Shown in pieces: positions 54,898 through 63,940 of a stretch of DNA of 64,000 nucleotides (position 1 is its first letter; every line of letters begins with the position of its first letter). The translations under genes and the position numbers were made by a program. The notes beneath the pieces are model-generated. The model was not told where the DNA came from, searched no databases, and saw nothing but the letters and a program-made list of their open reading frames with translations. Location of the stretch: contig NZ_KB894765.1 in NCBI RefSeq assembly GCF_000374625.1, positions 248,001-312,000 of the forward strand, given 5' to 3'. The DNA comes from Allobrachymonas chironomi DSM 19884 (GTDB lineage Bacteria > Pseudomonadota > Gammaproteobacteria > Burkholderiales > Burkholderiaceae_C).

Positions 54898-55623
54898 ATG
54901 CCCTGCCCCAATTTCAGCACCCTCAAGGTCAACTGCTCCAACTGCAACCTGCGTGATCTCTGCATGCCCGTCGAGGCCGATATCGACGAGCTGGAATCGA
55001 TCGCCGGACTGATCAGCGCCCGCCGCAAGCTCAAGCGTGGCGAGCTGCTGTACAGCCATGGAGAGCCTTTCAGCAATCTGTATGCCGTGCGCACCGGCTT
55101 CTTCAAGACCGTGGTCACCAGCAGCGATGGCCGCGACCAGGTCACCGGCTTCCACATGGCGGGCGAAATCGTCGGGCTGGACGGCATCGTGGACGACCAG
55201 CACAGCTGCGACGCCGTGGCCCTGGAAGACGCCGAAATCTGCGTGCTGCCCTACGCGCGCATGGCTGACATTTCACGCAAGGTGCCCGCCCTGCAGACGC
55301 ATGTGCACAAACTCATGAGCCGTGAAATCGTGCGCGACCAGAACATGATGCTGCTGCTGGGCAGCATGCGCGCCGAAGAGCGCCTGGCCGCCTTCCTGCT
55401 CAACCTGGTGCAGCGTCTGCACGTGCGTGGCCTCTCGCAGTCCGAACTGGTGCTGCGCATGACACGCGAGGAAATCGGCAGCTACCTGGGCCTCAAGCTC
55501 GAAACCGTCAGCCGCATGTTCTCGCGCTTTGCCGACGAAGGCATCATGGAAGTACGCCAGCGCCATGTGCGCATCATTGATCCGGAAGCCCTGGAGCGCA
55601 TCGTCAACCAGAGCGGCGCATAA
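54898..55623 (+). CDS. fnr: FNR/ANR-type oxygen-sensing transcription regulator
   Basis: A 241-residue CRP/FNR-family regulator. The [4Fe-4S] cluster cysteines are C-X2-C-X5-C in NCSNCNLRDLC plus the distal Cys in DQHSCDAVAL. The cAMP-domain-like beta roll and the dimerisation helix are followed by an HTH with recognition helix GLKLETVSRMFSRF containing the E--SR residues that read TTGAT. It activates microaerobic genes such as hemN and the cco cluster here. The FNR box in its own upstream region suggests autoregulation. Confidence 0.95.
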   Translation: MPCPNFSTLKVNCSNCNLRDLCMPVEADIDELESIAGLISARRKLKRGELLYSHGEPFSNLYAVRTGFFKTVVTSSDGRDQVTGFHMAGEIVGLDGIVDDQHSCDAVALEDAEICVLPYARMADISRKVPALQTHVHKLMSREIVRDQNMMLLLGSMRAEERLAAFLLNLVQRLHVRGLSQSELVLRMTREEIGSYLGLKLETVSRMFSRFADEGIMEVRQRHVRIIDPEALERIVNQSGA

Positions 55624-55647
55624 GCGCCCGCGCTCCCCAAGACTCAA

Positions 55648-55683
55648 GAAAAACGCCCTGCAGGCTGGCCTGCAGGGCGTTGT
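55648..55683. terminator. Bidirectional terminator between fnr and the cco operon end
   Basis: ACGCCCTGCAGGC-TG-GCCTGCAGGGCGT, a perfect 13-bp stem, with an A-rich side (55648-55653) giving TTTTTCTT on the minus strand. It ends both fnr and the minus-strand cco operon. Confidence 0.8.
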
Positions 55684-55715
55684 CGCATGGGCAGACGATC
55701 AGCCTGCCGGAGACA

Positions 55716-56039
55716 TCACTTGTCCTTCTCGACTTCCGGGGCCACGCCGCCCGTGGCCGCGTGGTTGCGGGCACGGTTGGCTGGCGTGTACTGCCCGCCT
55801 TTCTGCTGCACCAGGGCCTGGTCCTCCACATCCTGGAACTGCGTCAGCACCTCGTTGGGCGAACGCATGATCAGGATCCAGGTGATCAGGCTGGCAATGA
55901 TGACGGCCACCGGGCCGGCTACCACCATCCAGACAATGGGGTATTTCCACCATGCCCTGCCATCCTCGGGATGCTGCTGGCGGGTCGGGTCCTGCGGGGA
56001 CGGAGGGGTTTGCTGTACTTGGCTCACGATAGTCTGCAT
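55716..56039 (-). CDS. FixH/CcoH-like small membrane protein
   Basis: A 107-residue protein with one transmembrane segment (WMVVAGPVAVIIASLITWIL) and the WKYP...GP signature of the FixH/CcoH family just before it, followed by RSPNEVLTQFQDVEDQAL. The long periplasmic domain of FixH is short here. It is the last gene of the cco operon directly after ccoG (10 bases). CcoH-type proteins help assemble cbb3 oxidase. Assignment is moderate because of the reduced length. Confidence 0.65.
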   Translation of the reverse strand: MQTIVSQVQQTPPSPQDPTRQQHPEDGRAWWKYPIVWMVVAGPVAVIIASLITWILIMRSPNEVLTQFQDVEDQALVQQKGGQYTPANRARNHAATGGVAPEVEKDK

Positions 56040-56049
56040 CTGTCTCGGT

Positions 56050-57519
56050 TTAACGGTTGGGAACGAAGAAGGCTGCCTTTTCGGACACCGTATCGCCGCT
56101 CACATATTCCTTCACATCGAAGTAAATCTCGTGCGAGCCCGGCTCCATGCTGCCGTGCTGGATCCGCACGCTGACCGCCTGCTGGGTCACCTGGGCCGGA
56201 GCCACCTTGAAGGTGCTGCCGCTCGCCACCAGGGCACCCGGGATACCGTGCACGCGCACTTCGTAGTCCTGCTCACGCTCGGTGGTGTTCATCACGCGCA
56301 GCGTATAGACGTTCTCAATCTTGCCGCCGTCCACCATGCGGGCCATCACGCCACGGTCACGGATCACGTCCACGCGCATCGAGGAACGCATCGTCAGGCT
56401 GACCACCAGGCCGGCCGCAATAGCCAGCAGGATGCTGGTATAGACCAGCACGCGCGGGCGTCGCACACGCTCCCAGACCTGGCTCACCGTCCAGCGGTTG
56501 TTGACGGCGTTCTGGGTATAGTACTTGATCAGGCCACGCGGATAGCCAACCTTGTCCATGACTTCGTCACAGGCATCCACACAGACCCCACAGCCGATGC
56601 ACTCGTATTGCAGGCCATTGCGGATGTCGATGCCGGTCGGACAGACCTGCACACACATCTTGCAGTCAATGCAATCACCCATGGCAGCCGCCTGCTGCTC
56701 GGTCATCTTCTTGGAACGGGCACCGCGCGGCTCGCCACGCTCCTGGTCGTACGTCACGATCAGGGTGTCGGCATCGAACATGGCGCTCTGGAAGCGCGCA
56801 TAGGGGCACATGTACTTGCAGACCTGCTCGCGCATGAAACCGGCGTTGCCGTAGGTGGCAAAGCCATAGAAGAAGATCCAGAAGGTTTCCCAGTTCCCCA
56901 GATTCCAGCTGGCAAAGTTGCCGATCAGCTCACGGATGGGCGAGAAATAGCCGACAAAGGTCAGGCCCGTCCACAGCGCAATCAGCAACCAGATCACGTG
57001 CTTGCCGCCACGCTTGGCAATCTTCTCGCCATTCCAGGGGCTCTTGTCCAGGCGCAGACGTGCACTGCGGTCGCCTTCCAGCTTGGCCTCCACCCACAGG
57101 AAAATCTCGGTATACACCGTTTGCGGACAGGCATAACCGCACCACAAACGCCCCGCCACTGCCGTGAACAGGAACAGCGACAGCGCGGAAATCACCAGAA
57201 TGCCGGTCAGGTAGATGAAGTCCTGCGGATACAGCACCAGGCCAAAGATGTAGAACTTGCGCGAAGCCAGTTCAAACAGGACGGCCTGACGCTCGCCCCA
57301 ATTCAGCCACGGCAGCCCGTAAAAGATGATTTGCGTGATCCAGACCAGCAGCCAGCGCAGGTTGGTATAGCGGCCCTTGGTGGAACGCGGATGGATCGCC
57401 TTGGCCGATGCAAACAGCGATCCGCCCGTAGCAGCGCTGGCCAGGTTTTCAATCGGAATAATACGTTTTTCTTGATCGGAGTGCTTGTTCTGATCATGAT
57501 CGGGAGAGTCTTGTGACAT
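56050..57519 (-). CDS. ccoG: cbb3 oxidase assembly protein CcoG (FixG/RdxA-type polyferredoxin)
   Basis: A 489-residue membrane ferredoxin. Five or more TM segments hold GRLWCGYACPQTVYTEIFLW and CKYMCPYARFQ, and the two 4Fe-4S motifs are DCIDCKMCVQVCPTGIDIRN and YECIGCGVCVDACDEVMDKV. The C-terminus is a periplasmic Ig-like domain (IENVYTLRVMNTTEREQDYE). CcoG acts as a copper reductase in cbb3 maturation. ATG 57519 (MSQDSPDH) is used; an ATG 30 bases upstream is the alternative. All cluster cysteines are present. Confidence 0.95.
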   Translation of the reverse strand: MSQDSPDHDQNKHSDQEKRIIPIENLASAATGGSLFASAKAIHPRSTKGRYTNLRWLLVWITQIIFYGLPWLNWGERQAVLFELASRKFYIFGLVLYPQDFIYLTGILVISALSLFLFTAVAGRLWCGYACPQTVYTEIFLWVEAKLEGDRSARLRLDKSPWNGEKIAKRGGKHVIWLLIALWTGLTFVGYFSPIRELIGNFASWNLGNWETFWIFFYGFATYGNAGFMREQVCKYMCPYARFQSAMFDADTLIVTYDQERGEPRGARSKKMTEQQAAAMGDCIDCKMCVQVCPTGIDIRNGLQYECIGCGVCVDACDEVMDKVGYPRGLIKYYTQNAVNNRWTVSQVWERVRRPRVLVYTSILLAIAAGLVVSLTMRSSMRVDVIRDRGVMARMVDGGKIENVYTLRVMNTTEREQDYEVRVHGIPGALVASGSTFKVAPAQVTQQAVSVRIQHGSMEPGSHEIYFDVKEYVSGDTVSEKAAFFVPNR

Positions 57520-57591
57520 GCTTTGTCCTGTATATCCTGATACTTTCACGTAACCTTATGTGAAACCATCATTGTAGTACCACCCAAATGG

Positions 57592-57631
57592 AACTGCCAT
57601 GCACCTGAATCAAGTGCATGGCAGTTTTTTT
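57592..57631 (+). terminator. Plus-oriented terminator-like hairpin between ccoP and ccoG
   Basis: AACTGCCATGCAC (57592-57604) and GTGCATGGCAGTT (57614-57626) form a perfect 13-bp stem followed by a T-run (57625-57631) on the plus strand, although the genes on both sides are on the minus strand. It may block antisense transcription, or act as an RNA-stability hairpin in the ccoP-ccoG message. Confidence 0.6.
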
Positions 57632-57669
57632 GTCATTTGCCAGAAATCACGATCTCTGGCGGTGATGAC

Positions 57670-58578
57670 TTATTGCTGGTTGTTGGAGAGACCCCACACA
57701 TACGCAGCCAGCAGACGGATCTGTTCGGGCGTGAACTTGCTGCCCTGCTCCGGCATGGTGTTGGTCTTGCCTTCGTTGATCATGTTGATCACGTGTTGCT
57801 CACCAAAGCCATGCAGCCAGATGTTGTCGGTCAGGTTCGGGCCACCCACAGCCTGGCTACCCTTGCCATCGGCGCCGTGACAAGCTGCACACACGGCAAA
57901 CTTGGACTTGCCGACTGCAGCCAGTGCTGCGTCGTGCGGCACACCAGACAGGCTCAGCACATAGTTGGCCACCGCCTTGATGTCTTCCGGCTTGCCACCC
58001 AGGGCTTGTGCCTGCGGCGTCATCACACCAGTACGACCGTTGGTAATGGTATGGATGATGTCATCCGGCTTGCCGCCCCACAGCCAGTCGTTATCGGACA
58101 GGTTGGGGAAACCATTGCCGCCCTTGGCGTCAGAACCATGGCACTGTGCGCAGTTGTTCAGGAACAGGCGCTGACCCATGCCGATAGCCTGGGGATCCTT
58201 GGCGATTTCCTCGACCGGCATGGTGGCGTACTTGGCGAACAGCGGTTCAACCTGGGCACGACCGCGCTCCATTTCCTGCTCGTACTGGCCCGCAGAACTC
58301 CACTTCAGGGTGCCATTGAAGCCACCCAGGCCCGGGTACAGGACCAGATAGCCCACCGCAAACACGATGGTGAGCCAGAACAGGCCTACCCACCAGCGCG
58401 GCAGCGGGTTGTTGATTTCGCGCAGGTCTCCGTCCCAGACGTGGCCGGTGGTCTTGTCCTCGGCGGTAGCCGCCTTGGCATTGGCACCGAAAATCAGCAC
58501 TGCAATACAGAAGACGACGCCAAAAACGACAATCGCAATCACATACAGTGACCAGAAGGAACTATTAAAGTCATTCAT
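57670..58578 (-). CDS. ccoP: cbb3 cytochrome oxidase diheme subunit III
   Basis: A 302-residue membrane-anchored diheme cytochrome c. The N-terminus has two hydrophobic stretches (LYVIAIVVFGVVFCIAVLIF; RWWVGLFWLTIVFAVGYLVL) with HVWDGDLREINNPLPRWW between, the CcoP signature. Two heme c motifs follow: CAQCH and CAACH, each with a downstream axial Met (VMTPQAQ; NTMPEQG). It relays electrons to CcoO/CcoN. ATG overlaps the ccoQ stop. Length and spacing are normal. Confidence 0.97.
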   Translation of the reverse strand: MNDFNSSFWSLYVIAIVVFGVVFCIAVLIFGANAKAATAEDKTTGHVWDGDLREINNPLPRWWVGLFWLTIVFAVGYLVLYPGLGGFNGTLKWSSAGQYEQEMERGRAQVEPLFAKYATMPVEEIAKDPQAIGMGQRLFLNNCAQCHGSDAKGGNGFPNLSDNDWLWGGKPDDIIHTITNGRTGVMTPQAQALGGKPEDIKAVANYVLSLSGVPHDAALAAVGKSKFAVCAACHGADGKGSQAVGGPNLTDNIWLHGFGEQHVINMINEGKTNTMPEQGSKFTPEQIRLLAAYVWGLSNNQQ

Positions 58579-58754
58579 TTTGTTTCCTTGGTGGTGTGGT
58601 GTTGGGGAGGAGCAGCGTCATCATGGGCAAACGGCAGTCCGGCTGCTTCATCGAAGCCGGACTTGTTCCGTCGGGAAAAAGCCCACCAGATGATGCCGAT
58701 GAACACCACGAAGGCCAGCAGGGTGGCAAGGCTTCGCAGGGTGGTGATGTCCAT
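58575..58754 (-). CDS. ccoQ: cbb3 oxidase small subunit CcoQ
   Basis: A 59-residue protein with one TM segment (LATLLAFVVFIGIIWWAFSR) and an acidic/polar cytoplasmic tail. Position between ccoO and ccoP, its size and the motif WAFSRRNKSGFDEAA identify it. It stabilises the assembled oxidase. ATG at 58754 is chosen; longer frames upstream run into the 3' region of ccoO. Confidence 0.92.
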   Translation of the reverse strand: MDITTLRSLATLLAFVVFIGIIWWAFSRRNKSGFDEAAGLPFAHDDAAPPQHHTTKETK

Positions 58755-58782
58755 GATGGATGCTCCTCGTCCTTGTCGTTGG

Positions 58783-59859
58783 TTATTGCAGCGCCACGTC
58801 AACGCGACGGGCCTGGTCACCGGCACCGGCATTGTTGTCGGCAGGCTTCTGCAGGGTCACCTGGTCTTCGGTCAGGCCGGCAGACAGCAGCAGGTCACGG
58901 ACGGCAAACGCACGGTCCTTGGCCAGTGCCTCGTTGGCAGCAGCATTGCCGGTGGCATCGGTATAGCCGGTGATGACGGCCTTCTTGCCGGCCTTCACGC
59001 CTGCGATAACGTCAGCCAGCGCTTCCGTACCGCCCTGGGCGACATCCTTCTTGCCAGTGGCAAAGAAGAACTGCACCACACCATTCTCGACCTTGACAGC
59101 GGCCTCGTCAGTAGCGCTTGCTGCAGCAGCCGGAGCGGCGGCAGAGGCGTCAGCCTGTGGCGCTGCAATAGCAGCCGGAGCTGCTGCCGGAGCGGGCTGG
59201 GCCGCTGCAGCAGACTGCACGCTGCTCAGCTGACCGCTACGGGCCAGGCCCAGACCTTGCAGGTAGGCGATCACGGCTTCCATTTCGGTCTTGCCCTTGA
59301 CGGCTTCGGGTGCACCAGCAATAGCCTCGTCGGTGAACGGCACGCCCACGCGACGCAGGGCCGTCATGTGCGCAGAGATGGTGTTCTCATTGACCGTGTT
59401 TTTCACCAGCCAGGGATAGGCAGGCATGTTGGACTCCGGCACCACGTCACGCGGGTTGTACAAGTGCTGGTAGTGCCATTCGTCGCTGTAACGACCGCCC
59501 ACGCGCGCCAGGTCAGGACCGGTACGCTTGGAGCCCCACTGGAAGGGGTGATCCCACACCGATTCGCCAGCCACGGAGTAAGGACCGTAGCGCAGCGTCT
59601 CGGCACGGAACGGACGCACCATCTGCGAGTGGCAGTTGTAGCAGCCCTCACGCAGATAGATGTCACGGCCGGCCACCTGCAGCGCGGTCGGAGGCTTCAT
59701 GTTCTCGAGCGGCTGGGTCGTGGACTTCTGGAAGAACAGCGGAACGATTTCCACCAGACCACCGAAGGCCACCACAACGAGGACCAGGACAATCAGCAGG
59801 AAGCTGTTGGTTTCGACTTTTTCGTGGCTCAGACGGCCACTGGTTGGATGATTAGCCAT
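58783..59859 (-). CDS. ccoO: cbb3 oxidase monoheme subunit II fused to a C-terminal OmpA-like domain
   Basis: A 358-residue protein. Residues 1-~205 are CcoO: one TM anchor ([20 protein letters not shown]), the heme c motif CYNCH at 73-77, axial Met near 145 ([10 protein letters not shown]) and signatures [19 protein letters not shown] and [20 protein letters not shown]. An Ala/Pro-rich linker (~212-255) leads to an OmpA-like peptidoglycan-binding domain (260-358) with [20 protein letters not shown] and [14 protein letters not shown], keeping the Asp (301) and Arg that bind diaminopimelate. Typical CcoO is 200-240 residues, so the C-terminal domain is an addition. Confidence 0.95.
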   Translation of the reverse strand: MANHPTSGRLSHEKVETNSFLLIVLVLVVVAFGGLVEIVPLFFQKSTTQPLENMKPPTALQVAGRDIYLREGCYNCHSQMVRPFRAETLRYGPYSVAGESVWDHPFQWGSKRTGPDLARVGGRYSDEWHYQHLYNPRDVVPESNMPAYPWLVKNTVNENTISAHMTALRRVGVPFTDEAIAGAPEAVKGKTEMEAVIAYLQGLGLARSGQLSSVQSAAAAQPAPAAAPAAIAAPQADASAAAPAAAASATDEAAVKVENGVVQFFFATGKKDVAQGGTEALADVIAGVKAGKKAVITGYTDATGNAAANEALAKDRAFAVRDLLLSAGLTEDQVTLQKPADNNAGAGDQARRVDVALQ

Positions 59860-59881
59860 TTGTTTCTCAGCTCCTCGGGCT

Positions 59882-61321
59882 TCAGGCATGTGCGTGCGTC
59901 ACGGCGGGGATCTGTGTCGTCACAGAACGGCCCTGGCTGGCAGTCATGATGGTGTTCCACAGCATGACGATCATGCCGCCCAGGTAGAGCACGCCACCCA
60001 GCAGACGGATTGCGTAGAAGGGGAAGGTCGCCTTCACGCTTTCCACGAAGGTGTAGGTCAGGGTACCGTCGGCGTTGATCGCGCGCCACATCAGGCCCTG
60101 CATCACGCCGGCAATCCACATGGCGGCAATGTACAGCACGATACCGATGGTGGCGGTCCAGAAGTGGACTTCAATGGCCTTGACGCTGTACATCTCCTTC
60201 TTGCCGAACAGGCGCGGAATCAGGTAGTACATGGAACCCATGGTGATCAGGCCAACCCAGCCCAGGGCACCGGAGTGCACGTGGCCAACGGTCCAGTCGG
60301 TGTAGTGGGACAGTGCGTTCACGGTCTTGATGGACATCATCGGGCCTTCGAACGTGGACATGCCGTAGAACGACAGGGACACGATCAGGAAGCGCAGGAT
60401 GGGGTCGTCACGCAGCTTGTGCCATGCACCGGACAGCGTCATGATGCCGTTGATCATGCCGCCCCAGCTGGGAGCCAGCAGGATCAGTGAGAACACCATG
60501 CCGACGGACTGAGCCCAGTCAGGCAGTGCGGTGTAGTGCAGGTGGTGCGGACCCGCCCACATGTAGGTGAAGATCAGCGCCCAGAAGTGCACGATGGACA
60601 GGCGGTAGGAATACACCGGACGGCCAGCTTGCTTGGGAACGAAGTAGTACATCATGCCCAGGAAGCCGGTGGTCAGCAGGAAGCCCACTGCGTTGTGGCC
60701 GTACCACCATTGCACCATGGCATCCTGCACGCCTGCATAGGCTGAGTAGGACTTCATGAGGCCGGCAGGCATTTCGGCGCTGTTCACCAGGTGCAGCAGG
60801 GCAATCGTCAGGATGAAGCCGCCGTAGAACCAGTTGGCCACATAGATGTGACGCACCTTGCGCGTTGCCAGCGTACCGAAGAACACCACGGCATACGCCA
60901 CCCAGACCAGCGTGATCAGGATGTCGATCGGCCATTCGAGTTCAGCGTATTCCTTGCCGGTGGTGAAACCCAGCGGCAGGGTAACGGCAGCAGCCACGAT
61001 CACCAGTTGCCAGCCCCAGAAGGTGAAGGCGGCGAGCTTGTCCGAGAACAGGCGCACCTGGCAGGTACGCTGCACCACGTAGTAGGAAGTACCGATCAGG
61101 CCGGAACAGCCAAACGCGAAAATCACTGCGTTGGTGTGCAGCGGACGCAGACGGCCATAGGACAGCCACGGGATGCCAAAGTTGAGCTCTGGCCAGGTCA
61201 GCTGGGCGGCGATGATCACGCCCACCAGCATCCCGACCACGCCCCAGACGACGGTCATGATGGCGAACTGTCGTACAACCTTGTCGTTGTACGTGCTCGC
61301 CTGAGTATTGGAGAAACTCAT
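59882..61321 (-). CDS. ccoN: cbb3 cytochrome c oxidase catalytic subunit I
   Basis: A 479-residue heme-copper oxidase with 12 TM helices. Features: [20 protein letters not shown] with a heme-ligand His, [20 protein letters not shown] (copper/Tyr region), [19 protein letters not shown] (two Cu-ligand His), and [19 protein letters not shown] (heme His). It reduces oxygen at high affinity. ATG at 61321 has GAGG before it; a GTG six bases upstream is less likely. First structural gene after the FNR box at 61376-61389. Confidence 0.97.
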   Translation of the reverse strand: MSFSNTQASTYNDKVVRQFAIMTVVWGVVGMLVGVIIAAQLTWPELNFGIPWLSYGRLRPLHTNAVIFAFGCSGLIGTSYYVVQRTCQVRLFSDKLAAFTFWGWQLVIVAAAVTLPLGFTTGKEYAELEWPIDILITLVWVAYAVVFFGTLATRKVRHIYVANWFYGGFILTIALLHLVNSAEMPAGLMKSYSAYAGVQDAMVQWWYGHNAVGFLLTTGFLGMMYYFVPKQAGRPVYSYRLSIVHFWALIFTYMWAGPHHLHYTALPDWAQSVGMVFSLILLAPSWGGMINGIMTLSGAWHKLRDDPILRFLIVSLSFYGMSTFEGPMMSIKTVNALSHYTDWTVGHVHSGALGWVGLITMGSMYYLIPRLFGKKEMYSVKAIEVHFWTATIGIVLYIAAMWIAGVMQGLMWRAINADGTLTYTFVESVKATFPFYAIRLLGGVLYLGGMIVMLWNTIMTASQGRSVTTQIPAVTHAHA

Positions 61322-61375
61322 TTTCACCTCTTTATAAAAAACGCTGCAAGCGTAATCTTAAACGCAAATCACAAG

Positions 61376-61389
61376 TTGATACATATCAA
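61376..61389 (-). promoter_or_regulatory. FNR box upstream of ccoN
   Basis: TTGATACATATCAA is a perfect FNR palindrome, 55 bases before the ccoN ATG, overlapping the end of ccoS. It fits microaerobic activation of ccoNOQPGH by the FNR encoded at 54898. Confidence 0.9.
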
Positions 61390-61523
61390 TCATGCTTGAA
61401 GATGCGCTGACCCTCCGCCTCGGTGTCCTCGAACTGTCCGGTGTAGATCGCCCACCACAGTCCGGCGATGATGAACAGCACCAGAACAACCGAGAGCGGA
61501 ATCAGCAGAAAAAGAATATCCAA
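61386..61523 (-). CDS. ccoS: cbb3 oxidase maturation protein CcoS
   Basis: A 45-residue single-TM protein (LDILFLLIPLSVVLVLFIIA then GLWWAIYTGQFEDTEAEGQR), matching the CcoS/FixS family, needed for insertion of heme and copper cofactors. I use the TTG at 61523 because AAGGAG lies seven bases before it and the family begins at this point (usually MDIL). It overlaps the 3' vicinity of ccoI (5-base gap). Its last codons overlap the FNR box of ccoN. Confidence 0.9.
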   Translation of the reverse strand: MDILFLLIPLSVVLVLFIIAGLWWAIYTGQFEDTEAEGQRIFKHD

Positions 61524-61527
61524 ATGC

Positions 61528-63834
61528 TCACTCCTTTCCTTGATCCAGCCTGCGCACCAGGCGCAGGGCATTCATGACCACCAGCAACGAACTGAGAGCC
61601 ATGCCCAAGCCGGCCAGCCAGGCAGGTACCAGACCCATCATGGCAAGCGGAATTCCGATGAGATTGTACGCTGCCGCCCACGACAAATTCTGTCGCACCA
61701 CTTGCATCGTGTCACGCGCCAGCCGATAGCTGCCGGCAACTGCCTGCAGACTGCTACCCAGGATGACGAAATCGGACTGTGCCTGGGCCAGCGGCACCGC
61801 CTTGCCCAAGGCAAAGGAGACATGGGCGCCGGCCAGGACCGGGCCATCATTGATGCCGTCGCCCACCATGGCGACAAAGTGGCCCTTGGCCTGTTCGCCA
61901 CGCAGCAGCTCCAGCTTGTCGGAGGCCGTACAGCCGCCCATGGCGTGGGTTATGCCCAGCTGGCCGGCAATGCGCTGCACTGCCTGCGGACGGTCTCCGG
62001 ACAGTACCTGCAGACGCAAGCCGGCGGCACGCAGGGCATCGACCGCCTGCTGCGCATCGGCACGCAGATCCTCGCGCAGCACGAAGGTGGCCAGCCAGCC
62101 CTGCGCATCGCTGAGGTTGCAGTGCAGGGAATCCGGTGGCAGGTCGGTCATCAATTGCGGGCTGACCTGGCAGAAGGAGTCGGAACCCAGCCGCAGCGAC
62201 TGCTCGGGCAGTACCGCCATGCTATCGGTGACCAGGGCTTGCACGCCCTTGCCGGCAATTTCGCGCACCTCGTGCGTCAGCCAGCGCTGCTCCAGCAGGG
62301 CTTCGCCGTGCAGACCGGCCGCTTCCGTCAGGGCGCGCGACACCGGATGCAGCGAATGGCGACCCAGAGCGCCAGCCAACTGCAGCGCCTGCTGCTCGTC
62401 CACACCGGGACGCACCAGGATGCGCTCCAGTGCAATCGTGTCGGAGGTCAGCGTGCCGGTCTTGTCGAATACGACGGTATCGACCTGGGACAGCGATTCG
62501 AATGCCTGCAGGCGACGTACCAGTACCCCATGGCGAGCCAGCCCGCCTGCTGCTGCCAGCATGGCGGCAGGCGTGGCCAGCGACAGCGCACAGGGACAGG
62601 TCACGATCAGCACCGCCACCGCTGCCATCACGGCAAATGCCGGATCCCTGGGCCACCACCAGACTGCCGTGAAAATGGCAGCCAGCAGCACCACGATCAG
62701 GAAGGGCTTGGCAAAGCGATCGGCATAGATCGCCAGGCGCGGCTTGTCGACCGAGGCCTGCTCCATCATGGAGACGATCTGGGCATAACGCGTGTTGACG
62801 CCGAGGCGCTCGATGCGGATCTCGACCGGGGACTGAATGTTGTGGCTGCCGGCGATGACGGCAGCACCCTGCTCGCGCCGCAGCGGACGCGATTCGCCGG
62901 TCAGCAGGGCCTCGTCAACCAGGGTGCGCCCATCGACCACGGTGCCATCGCCCGGAAAGGCTTCACCGGGTAACACGCGCACCAGATCACCGACCTTGAG
63001 GCGACGCAGCGTGACGCGTTCGAACACGCCCTTCTTGTTGCGGCGTTCCACGCTTTCGGGCAGGCGGTTCATCAAGGCCTCGAGCGCACCTGCCGTGCGG
63101 TCGCGCGAACGCAGCTCCAGCCAGCGCCCGGTCAGCAGGAAGAAGGCAAACATGGTCAGCGAGTCGTAATAGACCTCGTGGCCGAACATGCCCTGGGGGT
63201 CAAAGGTGCCGAGCGAGCTGACGATGAAGGTGATCAGCATGCCCAGTGCCACCGGCAGGTCCATGCTGACACGGCGATGGCGGATGTCTTTCAGGGCATT
63301 GCGGAAAAACGGCTTGCAGGAAAAGATCACCACCGGCAACGAGATCACCCAGCTGGCCCAGCGCAGCAGGTGCAGCGATTGCGCCGAAATATCCTTGCTG
63401 ACGTATTCCGGCCATGCGTACATCATGACCTGCATCATGGCCACGCCGGCCACGCCCCACTGCCAGACCAGATGGCGCTGCTCCTGGCGGCGGCGCGTGC
63501 TGGCAAAGGCATCGTGTGCCGGCACGGCGCGATAGCCGGCGGCCTGTACGGCACGCATCCACTGCGAAGGCTTGACCTGGTCGTCCTGCCAGACGACGCG
63601 GGCACGGTGGCTGCCCGGACTGACCTGGGCATCGTGCACGCCAGGCACCGATTTCAGGGCGTCCTCGATCGTCAGGGCACAGGCAGCGCAGTGCATGCCC
63701 TCGATCGCGACATTCGACTCCCAGGCATGACCACTGGCATCGTCCGCAGGGCGACGGCTGAACTCGGACCACTCATCGGGGTCGTCCAGCATCTCGATCC
63801 GGGTCGAAGATGGAATGGCGGAGGCAATGGACAT
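61528..63834 (-). CDS. ccoI: Copper-transporting P1B-type ATPase for cbb3 assembly
   Basis: A 768-residue CopA2/CcoI-type Cu(I) pump that loads copper for the oxidase. The N-terminal metal-binding domain has GMHCAACALTIEDALKSVPG. Eight TM segments surround the actuator motif LTGESRPLRREQGA and the CPC signature in VLIVTCPCALSLATPAAML. The phosphorylation site is VFDKTGTLTSDTI, the nucleotide domain has HSLHPVS (HP motif) and the hinge is VGDGINDGPVLAGAHVSFAL. Directly upstream of ccoS, so it heads this maturation pair. Confidence 0.95.
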   Translation of the reverse strand: MSIASAIPSSTRIEMLDDPDEWSEFSRRPADDASGHAWESNVAIEGMHCAACALTIEDALKSVPGVHDAQVSPGSHRARVVWQDDQVKPSQWMRAVQAAGYRAVPAHDAFASTRRRQEQRHLVWQWGVAGVAMMQVMMYAWPEYVSKDISAQSLHLLRWASWVISLPVVIFSCKPFFRNALKDIRHRRVSMDLPVALGMLITFIVSSLGTFDPQGMFGHEVYYDSLTMFAFFLLTGRWLELRSRDRTAGALEALMNRLPESVERRNKKGVFERVTLRRLKVGDLVRVLPGEAFPGDGTVVDGRTLVDEALLTGESRPLRREQGAAVIAGSHNIQSPVEIRIERLGVNTRYAQIVSMMEQASVDKPRLAIYADRFAKPFLIVVLLAAIFTAVWWWPRDPAFAVMAAVAVLIVTCPCALSLATPAAMLAAAGGLARHGVLVRRLQAFESLSQVDTVVFDKTGTLTSDTIALERILVRPGVDEQQALQLAGALGRHSLHPVSRALTEAAGLHGEALLEQRWLTHEVREIAGKGVQALVTDSMAVLPEQSLRLGSDSFCQVSPQLMTDLPPDSLHCNLSDAQGWLATFVLREDLRADAQQAVDALRAAGLRLQVLSGDRPQAVQRIAGQLGITHAMGGCTASDKLELLRGEQAKGHFVAMVGDGINDGPVLAGAHVSFALGKAVPLAQAQSDFVILGSSLQAVAGSYRLARDTMQVVRQNLSWAAAYNLIGIPLAMMGLVPAWLAGLGMALSSLLVVMNALRLVRRLDQGKE

Positions 63835-63885
63835 GGCGCTACCAACTCACCCGCCTGCCGGCGGAGTACTGCTACAGAACTCCTC

Positions 63886-63891
63886 ATTGTA
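63886..63891 (-). promoter_or_regulatory. Possible -10 element for ccoI
   Basis: TACAAT on the minus strand 52 bases before the ccoI start; a TTGCGC at 63911-63916 could be its -35 but is 19 bases away. Tentative. Confidence 0.35.
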
Positions 63892-63940
63892 AGGAGAGCC
63901 GTCAGTTTGTGCGCAAGTTTTACAAAAGCCCGAGCAGGCT

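Noticed and set aside
57544-57565. TTTCAC/GTGAAA inverted repeat near the ccoG start
   Set aside because: Only six base pairs; likely chance. It does not match an FNR box.
57604-57617. Possible FNR half-site in the ccoP-ccoG gap
   Set aside because: Only the TTGAT half matches; the other half is GTGCA, so it is not a real FNR box.
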